NCBI GenBank assembly: GCA_036897095.1
Contig: JAYMSP010003012.1
Coordinates: forward strand, 1-21,543
Length of the DNA stretch: 21,543 bases
Reading direction: 5' to 3'
DNA from: Plantago elongata
Taxonomy: Eukaryota; Streptophyta; Magnoliopsida; Lamiales; Plantaginaceae
Below, in pieces: positions 10,505 through 21,543 of the stretch. The translations under genes and the position numbers were made by a program. Under the pieces are notes generated by a model. That model saw only the letters and a list, made by a program, of their open reading frames with translations, did not search any database and was not told where the DNA came from. Position 1 is the stretch's first letter. Each line of letters opens with the position of its first letter.

Positions 10505-11802
10505 AGTAGGCAAGTTCTTACTTAGCAGTGCGTCTAAAATATATTTATAGAGAAAAATCTTTAACCTATTATTTAAATAAAAAATAGAGAGCTTACGTAT
10601 TTTATAGTTTATTTTTGTATAAGAAAGGTAACATTTTATATCAGAGAGTTACCTACGTTAGAATATCTTATATGAGAATGTAAGATATATTTAGTAGAGT
10701 ACTCTTGTACTATAAAATGTTTAATACTAAGTACACTTGATTATACAGAGGAGCTTTCTTACTCTTATTAATTAACTCTCAATTACTTAAGTTATTAAAT
10801 AAATCTCTCTAGGGTACCTATATAAAGATAAAGAAGACAATACAATTTTTCTCCCAACGCTAGTCTTAAATATAGCTTCATTATTAGGTATACAAAGTCA
10901 TAAATCAAGTAACTCATGGAGGGTTCTCGTTCTCTCACTTAGCCATTATTATATAACAAAGAGGAAAGGTTTTATATTTATAGCTAAGAGTTTATTATAC
11001 TATAATGAGTACTTTATATAAGCTAGATTACTAGTAGAGTAACTATTTCTTCTATCCCTTAACACTAGCGGTGTGTATCTTACAAAACTATAGTGTTACT
11101 GATGTATTGTTTTTTCTAGATTACTACTTTATTATAAATAAGAAATAAATTATTAAGGCAAGAGTGTACTTACCACATAAGGCGTAATAACAATAGATAG
11201 AGCTCTAGAGAAGGAGATTATTAATTTCTCTTTATATATTAAGTATACTGGGTTTAGTAAAGGTAATCTATCCCCTCTTTTTTATCTATTTATTTATAGG
11301 TTAAATCTTTTTTTTTAGTAAAGTATGTCTAGATATTAGTTAAAAATACCTTATTTAATAAAGCCTATTAAGATGTATTCTTAAACAAAGCGCATGGATA
11401 TTAGTAATTATTAAAGAGTAAACTATGTTCTATATAATAATAGCGCTTTAAAGGATAGGTAACGCACCTCCTGTTTACAAGGGCTAACAAGCATAGTTTT
11501 ACTCTATCTTAATAATATATAAGTATTCCTATCTAGTTATAATATAATAAGGGAAAGTGTACTCTATTTATTAACTAATAACTAGTTTAAGATAAAATTT
11601 ATTAGCTATAAGAGACTATCTTAAGTATCTCCCCTTATTTTATAAGGGATTTAAAAATGTATAAGGCTCTCTTTTTTATATACGTGCTTTATTATTAAAA
11701 TAAAAATATAGGCTTGTGTCTTGATAAATATAAGTACTTTTTTTATATAAAAAAATATATAAGATACGATTTATAGGTTACTTACGTAGCAAATAATGTG
11801 AG
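10505..11802. repeat. RIP-like AT-rich desert
   Basis: No gene is visible. CpA/TpG drops again right after the preceding open frame (10501-10560 about 3 against 6) and stop codons are dense. Runs of T occur near 11278-11316. Nothing recognisable as an element end was found. Confidence 0.6.
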
Positions 11803-11994
11803 TTGACTAAAGCATATTATATCTTGTTGTTTATGAAAAAAGTACTAATCACTAATCTATTAGAGGCATATACTATTTTGCCCTTCACTAAAAGAAATAT
11901 TTTACGTGGGCACACTACTCTTAGAAGAAGTGTCTTATACTATAATAATTTAATAAATTCTCTAAGGGATAAATACCTACTTAAAGGGGGATAA
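11803..11994 (+). other. 63-codon open frame, probably not a gene
   Basis: The frame opens with TTG. The first ATG is codon 11 (11833), leaving 53 residues. The product is basic, with runs such as TKRNILRG and TLRRSVLYY, no clear membrane segment and no motif I recognise. Surrounding DNA is RIP-like. The length is within chance expectation for this composition. It could be a stop-free fragment of a dead repeat element; no neighbouring frame extends it convincingly. Confidence 0.1.
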
Positions 11995-12123
11995 CTTACT
12001 TAAATTGCGTATTCTATAATTAATTATTTAACATGCGCTCTGTATTTATTAATACCTTAATATAAGTGCTAGAATTCTCATATAAGGTACCCTCTTGCTC
12101 CTTAGACTCCTTAGAAAGTACGC

Positions 12124-12252
12124 ATGAAACCCATTTTTATAGGAGTAGATTCAGGGTGTACGTTCTACAAACTATCTAAATTGTGTATGAATTTAAGCAA
12201 GAATTATAGCAGCCCCCTGAAAAGCAAAAGTAATGTGTATTTTTTTTCTTGA
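12124..12252 (+). other. 42-codon ATG frame in a RIP-spared pocket
   Basis: ATG at 12124, TGA at 12250-12252. The product begins MKPIFIGVDSGC and is rich in serine, lysine and asparagine, with cysteines at residues 12 and 21. No signal peptide or domain is evident and no homolog is recognised. CpA/TpG is high just here (12181-12240 about 9 against 5), unlike the flanks, which makes this short stretch look spared or more recent. The ATG context has a C at -1 and G at -2 and is unremarkable. It is too short to be trusted without transcript evidence. Confidence 0.12.
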
Positions 12253-12834
12253 GTAACAATATATTTTAAAAGCAACATCTCTATCTAGTATAATACTTTA
12301 TAAAAAGGGCATTGCAATCACTTTTACCAAGGTAAAGAGGCACCTCTTATTTATACTTTAATAATTAATACTTCATAAGTTATTTCAAATACAATTATAA
12401 AATATCTCTAAGCACTCTCCTTGAGGAAAGCTTGGTTGTAGAGTACTCCTAAGTTATACTAGGTAACTCGTACTTTTATGCATATAAATCCATAGCAATT
12501 AAATATATTTCTCTCTTTATAAAAGAAAAGGTTACTACACTACTGTGTATTCTATATACTACTCTAATTATAATAGAGAAATCTTTAGATTTTACTTATA
12601 ACATAGAAATATTTTTTTAACAACAAAATTTAGGGCGAATAGTTAGACTTAAATGTGCTTAAAGGGTACTTGTCTCTTACATAAAATATAAGTTAAATAA
12701 GAGTTAAGTCTTTACTCTCTTAATTATTATTCTAGTCATAAAATAAGCTATATAAAATATAAATGCAGTAGAACTAGAGCTTGTAAAAATAAATCGGGAA
12801 ATAGTTTAACTTATACAGCTAAAATATTTGCACG

Positions 12835-12858
12835 CATAAGAGGGGTACCCCTCTTATG
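12835..12858. repeat. 24-base perfect palindrome
   Basis: The half-site CATAAGAGGGGT (12835-12846) is followed without spacer by its exact reverse complement (12847-12858). The flanking bases (G at both 12834 and 12859) do not extend it. The centre GGGGTACCCC is much GC-richer than the surroundings, which separates it from the ordinary AT palindromes of this DNA. Extruded it would form a 12-bp cruciform arm; as DNA it could be a dimeric protein site. No function is known, and a relic of an element end is also possible. Confidence 0.9.
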
Positions 12859-15800
12859 GAGTTATTTATATAAAAAAGATTCTTTCTCCTAACTTTTCTT
12901 CAAGTAACATAGTTATATAAATTAGATGCCCTTGTAATGTTAATTGAAGTCTGCCTTAGTTAACTATTAAAGAATTAAGAATAAGGCAACTCTGTAAGAA
13001 TTATTTCACCATAGCTTCATTAATAAAGTATCTTGGTGTAAGAGAAAGTACCTTTGCGATCTTTGTACCTTACAAAATGTTAGCTCTAAATTCTAAATAT
13101 AGTAAGGGTACCACATAGAATTTGTAAAATAAATTGTAGTCTTTATAAGAGGCATAGAAAAGGGTGCCTAATATATATAATTAACAATTAATAAATATAA
13201 TCAGTCTCAATTTCTAACTATACTTAAGGAGATAACCTAATTATAGATAATCCCCTTTATAATTATACCTTCATAAGCCTTGTACTTTGTGTAATATTTT
13301 TTAGTATAATTAATGTCTAAGTATTTCTCAAATGTAATAGGAGTCCTCGCATGTGTTAGTAACTGAATAGGCAGTATCACCAGTATTTATTAAGATCTTT
13401 ATTTAAAAGATAGCTCTAGAATAATTTAAGTATATGAAATCTAGACTAGTAATCTATTACAGGAGTAGGATAGTGTAGCAATTACAAGATTTAAGAATAA
13501 GGGGAAGTAACTCCTAGAAGACTCGAGAGGGGTACTTACGATTTTACACTTTCATTACATTCTTTAAATATCTGCTAGTGCTCTTTTAAAGGTGCTTGTG
13601 TGTTATATTAGAATAAGACTCTTCCTTTACCTAGTTGTTAAAGGGGTACTAATGCCTTAAAGTTACTCCTACATTAAACTATACTTATATTAGCTACATA
13701 TCTTCGTTCTAATTCTTAAATAATAGGGAACCACTATTTTACTTTAAGAATATTAATACTTAGTAAGACTTGATTATGTAGTACCTCTACAATATTTTAA
13801 GAGATTTACTAAGTACTTGCGCTTTCTCTAAAGACCTTTAAGTTTCATCATAAGTGCTAGAGTAACTAAGCAGTACCCTTTACTAATCAGACTCGCCAGG
13901 AATTCTCTAAAAATTAAAAATATATTATTCTCTAATAGCTTGCCCTATAAATTTTATCGCAGTAGTTAGAAATATAAACAAATACCTAGTAAACGTATAA
14001 AAATACATACTTTATAGAAGAGAATGCCCCGCTAATTATGCTACAACTCACTTATATAATAATTAATTAAAGATAGGTTTAGTAAGACAGTATTTACTCA
14101 AACAAAGAGAGTCACTTATCCCTATAATACTTTTTATTCATACTATAATTTGAGAATTCTCTCCTAGAATTATATTAATATGATGATTAATACTTTTTAT
14201 AGGTAAGCGCATATCTTAGTATTACTAGAAGTTATTAATAATTAAGCTATTATTTTACTATACTTGTACTAGACTTAAATTATTATTTATAAAATACGAG
14301 ATATCCTATATAATAATTCTAGAATAAACTTACCTACTATTTATAAAGACTAAATATTAGTTTATTATATAGGAAGAATCCTTTACTAATAGATTTATTT
14401 TGTCTAAAAAAGAGTTAAAAGAGATTTTCTAATAGGATTTAATCGTAGAGAGCTTAGTAGAGGCAACTAATTTTTATATTACTCCTTAAGGGCCCTTTTT
14501 ATGGATAAAAAACCTACTACTTTAACTTCTAATTGAGTCATTTAGATTTAATAAACTAGTGTAGTGTAAAAAGTACATATGCTCTCCTCTTATATAAATA
14601 ATTAAGAGAGAGCATACTTAAGGAGTTACCTTAGTAATTTTTTAGTTATATAATTTTATATAACATGAAGAGTTTCTGCTTTAATCTAAATCTATAAGAA
14701 TCTATCTAAGGAAGAAGCTTTTACTCTTGCTTAGAGAGTACTACTAAATTTTAAATTTGTAAGGTAAATAGAATACGTATTAGTAACCTGCTAAGAATAA
14801 TAAAATAGAACTCACTTCTTAATCAAGCTATTAATTTGTTATTACACGTTTATATGAAAGGTCTACTACTAAAGCGAAGTATTATGACTTAAGAGATCCT
14901 ATTTTGCAAGAAGTAGATTGTCCATAGAACTCCTTTACCCTATTACTACTTAAAGAGAAGGCAATTATTCTTTCTTATATTCTTAGTTAATAATTAATCC
15001 TTCGCAAGTATAAAAGATTATATTAACAAAGATTCTAGGCTATACCAAGCATAAGTAAATAATTGGTTCTTATACCTTTTCAAATTATATCTTATAGAGT
15101 CTTACAAAATTACCCACTTACAACTTTTTATTAATGGTAGAGTTATTTCTCCTTGCTACCTTAAGGTTTTATATATTAACTAGTTTATATTTATTATTAT
15201 AAGCAAGCACACACTTTTATTAAATACACTTTAAAGCGCAAGCACTAGAGCCTTGAGCTGCCTACGATATATTATACACGCATTTTTTTAGAAATACATA
15301 TTTAACGATTAAACAAAAAGCGAAGACCCCTTAGAATACTACCTGATTGCTATAGGAGAAAAGGGAGCAGTATACTTATTTAAACGTATAAATACTAATA
15401 GAGTACCTTTCTTTTTTATAGAAGTCTTGATTACTCGCCTTATTCGAGAGTATTAGGCTTTTATCTTATCAAGTGTAATTATAATTAGAGCTTTATACCA
15501 AAATTATACTGTCTAGTTAGAGAGCTAACTCCTATTACTTGTACTTACTAATCATGCCTTACATAACTAGCTATCTTAGCAAAACTTGGTTAAAGAGAGT
15601 GCCTTATGCTGAGAAATATGTATAACTTATGTATGACAAGTGAGTTACCCATCTAAATAGAAAGACTTCATTATGACCTTGCATATCATGAGTCACACCC
15701 TAAAAGAATAGCGTAGTTTAAGAAAAGAAGGGGCTATCTTACAGACTAGAATTTATTGGCGATGAAGGAGCTAGTATTTAGTTAATAATACTTATAATTA

Positions 15801-17262
15801 AGAAGCTTAGATTTAAGTAATTATAACAACAAGAGGTATTCTACTAACTAGATAAGACATAAGTTTCCTAGGGTTATCTTCATACGCTTTTACTAAATTT
15901 ACTAAAGGAGCTTGTATATTCCTGTATTAATTATGTTTATAATATATTTTAAATTATTAAACTATGTAAAGGTAAATATCTTGAAAAAGAGAGGCTACTA
16001 GATTTGCCCTTTAAAAAAAGATAAGGTGAAGGGGCAGCTTCTCCCTGAATATTATAATAGGAGTTACTCAAGCCTCTTTCTTTATTAAGTAATACTAAAT
16101 ACTATATCCTCTTTAACAAAATTTTATTCCTTCGTGTATCTTAGTTACATTATACACAACTGTATATCTCTTAGGGAAGAAAATACGCTCACAACACAAG
16201 TTTAAAATATAATTGCGTAAGTAGACTTCTCTAGATAAGACCCGTTTACTAAAGACTACTTGATAAGAGTATATTAATTATTAGACTAATAGAAGTACTT
16301 GCTCATAGAGAACCCCTTATGTAAAATTATATGCCAGTCCTAATATATTAGAGGGCCTCCCTTTTAACAAAGCATGCTTTACGCAATCTTCTAAGGGAAT
16401 ACCCTACTAAAGTTAACTCTAACTTAGTGAACATTTATATTACGTATTTTTTTAAAACATATTATGGAAAGGTAAGAGCATCCTAAGTTACCATTTATAA
16501 GTATTAGGTAGGAGTCCCTCCTAACCTTAAATAACTAAGAAGTTCTAACTATTTAAAAGTACAATCACTTAAGAAAGTATTTACTGCTACAAGATATAAG
16601 GGACTCCTTCTTTTAAAATGTAAGGTACCTTCTCGTACTTTATTTAATTTAGTGTATCTACTATTAATTAGTACTCCTATAAATATGTTAGTCTTAAATA
16701 AAGAACTCAAATTATAGTATTTATACAAAAGGTGATATAGATATTTTCCCCTAAATAGGATACTACTCTTTTTAAATAATCTGTGAGGGAGTATACTTAT
16801 ACTTTTATATGCTTAAATATATACTTAAAGTTTACGCCTTAGTAGTTAGGTTTTCCTCGCTTTATTAAATAATAAGTATATAAGAGTGCAGTACACTATT
16901 TAACTTTAAAAATTTTAATGCTGCCTTTTACTCTTTTACTAGAGAATATACCAGAGATTATTAGAGAAGTACATGCACTTTTGTTAGAACTAATATATTT
17001 ATGGAAGGAAACCTATTGCTATTATAGTTCTTTAAGAGGTATTACCTAAGGCTAAAGAGTTTTCCCTTAATTGGACTCGTGTTACTATATATATATGATG
17101 TTATAGAAAAAAGTATAGTACTATAAATAAATAAAAGCTAGGATTAATATAACTTCGTACTTATGCGTTGTTAAAGGGCAATACTTTATGCTTAAGCTAC
17201 TTTTGTTATACAGTATTTTAGTGAGTTAATTAATTATACTCTCTTAAGGATATAAGTTAGCT

Positions 17263-17289
17263 TTTATAGATAAATAATTTATCTATAAA
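17263..17289. repeat. 27-base inverted repeat, 13-base arms
   Basis: TTTATAGATAAAT (17263-17275) and its exact reverse complement (17277-17289) flank a single A at 17276. The sequence is almost pure AT, so chance formation is much easier than for the palindrome at 12835. No role is assigned. Confidence 0.85.
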
Positions 17290-18865
17290 TTTTATGTATT
17301 TATAAAAGAGAATACACACTATCTCTTTTAAAATTATCTTAGTAGGGTACTCTTTAGTAAGTGAGAGTACTTTTATCTAAAATAATAAAGACCTTTTATT
17401 TTATATAGGTTTATGTAAGAAATATTTGAATAATTATATAAGACAAGGGCGCTCATATAATAATATGCTATTACTTTTCTTTTAATAAAAAAGACCTTTC
17501 GAGTGTACTTTCTACCTTAACTTATTTACATAAAAATATAATTAATAAATTAAATCTATAAATAGAAGAAATAACTACCCATAAGTTCTATCTGCCTTCT
17601 CTAGAGAAGCTAGTGTTTTACAATACTAAAAAAGAGGTAGACATAGAATAAATGTGTACCTTAGCTTATAATAGAGTACTCACTACTATTAGATTAAATT
17701 ATAAGAATATACTATTAAATACTTTAAATTATAAAGACTTAACTGAGTAATTAATAGCCATACAATTTATATGTCTCTTAATTACCCTTTACACCCTAGA
17801 GCTCTTTAAGACTTATACGAATAATTTATTCTTACAAAAGAAAAGGGATATACCCTAATACTACTTTACCCTCCTATTTAATAGAGCACCTTTACTTACA
17901 CCCTTGTATTTATAGAGAATAATAGAGAGTTACTTTCATTAGTGAGTTATATATCCCTACTATATACAGTAAATTACTAGTACTATTAAGCGCATATATT
18001 TTCCTCTTTAGTATTAAATATGTATACTATAATAAGTATTATTCTCCCCTAGTATAAAAGGAAGAATATATTCAAAGGTATACTTCTAGAAACTGCTGCC
18101 CTTATACCTATATGTACTCTATTTCTTGAGTCTTTCTTAGTAAGATCTAAATATTTATAAAAAGACTTAATATACTCTAAAATTTTTAATACAATACAAA
18201 GAAAGAATTATCCAGAGCTAACTAAAGGCGCATAAGTCTAACTAAGTACTTGGCGAGCTGCTATAAAGTAACTAAAGAATTCACTTACACTTTTAGATTA
18301 TAGAGTTACTTAGTATCGACGAAGTTATATAGGCTTTTACCTTATAAATCTAAGTTAGTTAGGAGGAAGCTAAATATATATTTTCTCTCTTTTTTTAATA
18401 ATGCACCCTAGATAGTTTAAGAAATATACACTTATAATATACGTAAGATAAATATCTCTGTATAAGACTAGGGGAAATACTCCACTTAAAATAGCCTGTA
18501 TTAGTAATAATAAAGCCATCTTCTCTAACTATTTTATTTTAATAAAGGATTAAGTATTCTCTAGCCCTATTATAAATGAAGGACATTTCTTACCTATATA
18601 AATAGAAGGGTATTTACACTTACACAAATATATGTTAGCTTAACAAAGAGGCTAGTACCTCCTTATTTATTAAGGGAGTAAAGTAAGCTACAATTCTCTA
18701 GAAACAACTCCGCTCTATAAATGATATATTTTTACTAAGGAATACTAGTCAAGCAAACCCCTACTTTTTATACTTATGTTAGATGCCTTGGAGAGAGTAC
18801 ACCATACACTAAAGCTTACTTTCTTACTTTAATTATGCTTTTGAAATATATTACTTATAGAGAGG

Positions 18866-18881
18866 AAGAGTGCTCACTCTT
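18866..18881. repeat. 16-base inverted repeat, 7-base arms
   Basis: AAGAGTG (18866-18872) and CACTCTT (18875-18881) pair exactly around a CT centre. Sequences of the type GAGTGCTCAC recur elsewhere in the RIP-like DNA (for example near 850), so this may be a by-product of its limited word set. Confidence 0.5.
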
Positions 18882-19011
18882 AAGTCTATAAGTTACCTTT
18901 AACTTTCTCTTATAGCATATTAGCAAAAAATTATTGAGTAATAAGAGATCCTATTACTTTTATTAAATAATTAGGTATAAAATATAACGCGCTCCTCTAC
19001 GGAAGTACTTT

Positions 19012-19029
19012 AAGTTAAGTAAGTTAAGT
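19012..19029. repeat. two tandem copies of a 9-base unit
   Basis: AAGTTAAGT is present twice without interruption (19012-19020 and 19021-19029). It is a minor slippage-type repeat with no implied function. Confidence 0.7.
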
Positions 19030-19217
19030 GGCATTACTATAGTAGCTCCTTATGAAAAAGAGTATACTCTCTTGTACTTATGTTTAGTTAATTAATAGGG
19101 GCATAATTAAGAGCTTATTATATTTTAAAGGAAATGACTCTATACACAAGGACGGGTACTCTTTCACTTATAAAATGTTAGTATATAGCTTAATTATTTA
19201 AAAGTATATATATATAG

Positions 19218-19400
19218 TTGACGCCCTTTAAAACAAAACTTTTTTATTTTAAATGGTTAAGTCTTTCTCTTTTTAATACACTCATAGGTAACCTATATAG
19301 AGTTGGCTTACTTCTAGAACTTTTGAATTCTAGAGAACTTATACAGGAATATAGTAAAGAAGAGAGTCTATATAAGGCGCTTGCTTATTATAAAGAGTAA
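19218..19400 (+). other. 60-codon open frame without ATG
   Basis: The frame opens at a TTG and contains no ATG at all, so it cannot be a conventional fungal coding sequence by itself. The first half is hydrophobic and aromatic; the second half (about residues 33-60) is charged and predicted helical by eye, with NSRELIQEYSKEE followed by a lysine- and tyrosine-rich end. That charged half looks more protein-like than most frames here and could be a fragment of a dead element's protein. No family is recognised. Confidence 0.1.
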
Positions 19401-21543
19401 TTGTTTAACTCACGAGAGTACTTATTAAAAAGTAATTCTCCTGCTATTCTTTAGTAGCAAAACTATTCATTATTTAGTGACTCTAAGTATCTGCTTGCCC
19501 CTGTATATCCTAGTTTTAAGTAATTTTTATAGTCAAAGAAAACTTTAGCATAGGTTTAGAATACTTTCATTTTATAAAAATTCTCTAGTTATAAATTAAG
19601 TCTTGAATATGTAAGGAACTACTTGTACATAGAGGTAGCTTTAGTCTCCCTTATATAAAGCTCAGAAAGGAGAGAGTAAACTCATGTTATACCTCTAAGC
19701 ACTTCAGAGAAAGATAGAGATATACTATACCTTATAGTTCGGTTTTATTCTCAATCAAGTATTTACTTAGAATAACTTAGAAGTTCTAGATATCCTTTAA
19801 TAAATATAGGTTGTATAAGTACCTACTTTCTTAATGCTCAAAGTATAGGGTACGTAAGGCACCCAGGGTAACTCCTTTATTATATATCATATAAAAGATT
19901 AGAGAAACTCCTCCATAAGTACAATGTAAGTGTAAATAAACGCTCTATTATTAATTATTTTTAAGTAAGTGCCAAATAACTAGATCCTTAAAGTATAACT
20001 AAGTGAGGCTTACTCCTTTGTATCTTAAGCATTACTAATACTTTTAAAGCAAAAGTAATTACAAGGCATCTTTTTTATGGGCATAGTAACTCTTTTAATA
20101 ACTAACATTTTATACAGGGAGTAAGGGCATAGTAGAGATATTAGTTAACTATTTTAAAACATTTTATATTCTAAAGAAAAGCTCTACGCTATTACACAAG
20201 CATTTTTATTGGCGAGACTTAGTTACTACAAGGTATTTATAAAAGAGGAAGACTCGCCTCTTTTTTATTAGGTTAAAGAAAGGGTCGCTCTTACTACACA
20301 CAAATAAGTATTATAATATAAAAGGCCTCTGCGCTCTATCTTACTTTCTCTAATAAATATTTTTATATAAGTATGCATCTTTTATACCTAATAGATCTTA
20401 GTTTAGTTTTTTAAGGTATTTCTCCTCTCTACGCGTGTATTTATTAGATACAATATTTGATTACGTAAGTATAACTCTAAGCATTTATATTTTATGAAGA
20501 GCTTTCTAGTAAAAGATATAACTATTTCTTTCTTAAAAAAGTAAGTCTCTACTATTCACGAATATATTTATAAAGGGCAACACTTCTTTAAGTCATAATA
20601 GTCACAATAGTTATTTATCTATGCAATAAAAATTTTTTAGTTCTTTATTATACTAATTTATAAAACGTACCTGATAGAGAAAGGCTATACACTTTGTTAA
20701 AGTTAAAAAACATATTATTCAATTATAAATAACAAGGGAGGTACTCAAGCGCACTATTTTACTTAAGAGGAACGCGCGTAATTTATACTTTAAGAATTTC
20801 CTAGAAAAATAATTCGCTAAGATTTCTATAATATAAGTAATCACATACTAGATAATAGGGTATAGGTATGCCCTACTTTACAAAGTACCTTTAGATATAA
20901 TAAAGATTTATGCTCTCTTCCTTAATCATTTAGTCTATTAAGGTAAAGCTCTTACATTATAGAGTCGTTAAATTAAGACTTATTAAACCCATACTTTATT
21001 ATATATAATAAAAAAGTACTCTAGGCATCTTTATACTAGAGGAATATAGGATAGCCTAACATATTTAATTAGACCTATTAAAGTATATGCACTTCTATTA
21101 GCTAAATATCTAATAAATGAGTCAGCTCCTGGACATAAATACGTGCCTAATTAGTTATAACTCTTTAATTAATATATTTATAATTTTATAAGCGAGAAAG
21201 TAACTGCGCTCTTTCTATACTAACAAATATAAAAATGTATATAAACAATTGCTTGATAAGCCTTAACTATAAAATAAAAAGCGGGGTATCCTATATATAT
21301 TTATACTTTAAAAGGTAGAGAATACTTAACAAACTGTATCTTCTTCATAAATAAATGCTTAGAGGGCAAGTACGCTAGGTAAATGTTAATACACTCAAGT
21401 GTTATCAAGCGATATTAGTAACTAAGGAATATTATAGCGCACTTACTAAAATTATAGAGAGAGATGTCCTTTGGAATATAAATACCCTTTCTCGTTGCAG
21501 AGAAATCTTAGTTATACAATGCTAAGCTTTTCCCCTCTTACTA
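19401..21543. repeat. RIP-like AT-rich desert to window end
   Basis: No gene is visible. TpA-rich, stop-dense sequence continues to the last base. One 8-bp hairpin lies at 20241-20264, where AAAAGAGG pairs with CCTCTTTT around an eight-base loop and is followed by two further T. It resembles a bacterial terminator in shape, but that has no meaning in a nuclear fungal context. The tract continues beyond the window. Confidence 0.6.

Larger units (their letters stand above)
12253..19217. repeat. long RIP-like AT-rich desert
   Basis: No gene is visible over nearly 7 kb. Stops are dense in the frames I sampled, including 15595-15960, where the plus frame carries more than a dozen. Slightly less mutated patches occur near 12253-12330, 13321-13380 and 15241-15300. 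Perfect inverted repeats within the tract are listed separately. No terminal repeats, tRNA or rRNA could be recognised. Former transposable elements altered past recognition are the likely content. Confidence 0.65.

Noticed and set aside
8898-14152. A shared 16-base word (TTCATACTATAATTTG) at 8898-8913 and 14137-14152.
   Set aside because: Flanks do not align, so it does not show two copies of one element. About one such match is expected by chance at this composition.
20241-20266. Hairpin followed by T residues, like a rho-independent terminator.
   Set aside because: The window has no bacterial gene organisation and its mutation pattern is fungal, so a bacterial terminator makes no sense here.
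1-21543. Possibility that the AT-rich sequence is mitochondrial, apicomplexan or from another AT-rich genome rather than RIP-mutated nuclear DNA.
   Set aside because: Such genomes do not usually show joint excess of TpA and loss of CpA and TpG on both strands, and no mitochondrial gene, tRNA or long AT-rich coding frame is present. Not formally excluded for 1481-5260.

Overview
The window looks like one piece of an AT-rich, gene-poor compartment of a filamentous ascomycete (Pezizomycotina) nuclear genome. No intact gene can be supported in it. The organism call rests on mutational signature, not on any recognised gene. Over most of the window TpA is very frequent while CpA and TpG are depleted, which is the footprint of repeat-induced point mutation (RIP, C-to-T at CpA on both strands). 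In hand-counted 60-base samples, 9721-9780 has about 20% G+C and (CpA+TpG)/(ApC+GpT) of about 1/6. By contrast 2581-2640 gives about 8/5 and 6061-6120 gives about 7/7 with 40% G+C. Genus and species cannot be named. Layout: 1-300 is AT-rich but not RIP-like. About 301-1480 is RIP-like. About 1481-5260 is an island without the RIP signature: CpA and TpG are normal and stop codons are thinner. It holds several overlapping open stretches (around 1507-2280, and 3892-4266) but no convincing gene. About 5261-7400 is mixed, with its least mutated core at 5440-6310, where both strands carry long stop-poor frames. This is the best place to look for a decayed transposon or gene. About 7400-21543 is a long RIP-like desert, broken by small pockets where CpA and TpG return (10223-10504, 12124-12330, a short one near 15241) and by several perfect inverted repeats. 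The most striking is a 24-base perfect palindrome at 12835-12858. Read as a whole, the window is best explained as decayed, formerly repetitive DNA such as an AT isochore, subtelomere or pericentromere. The open frames given here are described as fragments, because nearly all lack an ATG and their lengths are close to what chance gives in about 43,000 codon positions over six frames. I found no tRNA, rRNA, CRISPR array, telomere repeat, riboswitch or recognisable transposase, reverse transcriptase or integrase motif. I did not find a new biological system. The observations most worth following are the mosaic of RIP-like and RIP-free segments, the cysteine-containing frame in the 10.2-10.5 kb pocket, and the palindrome.
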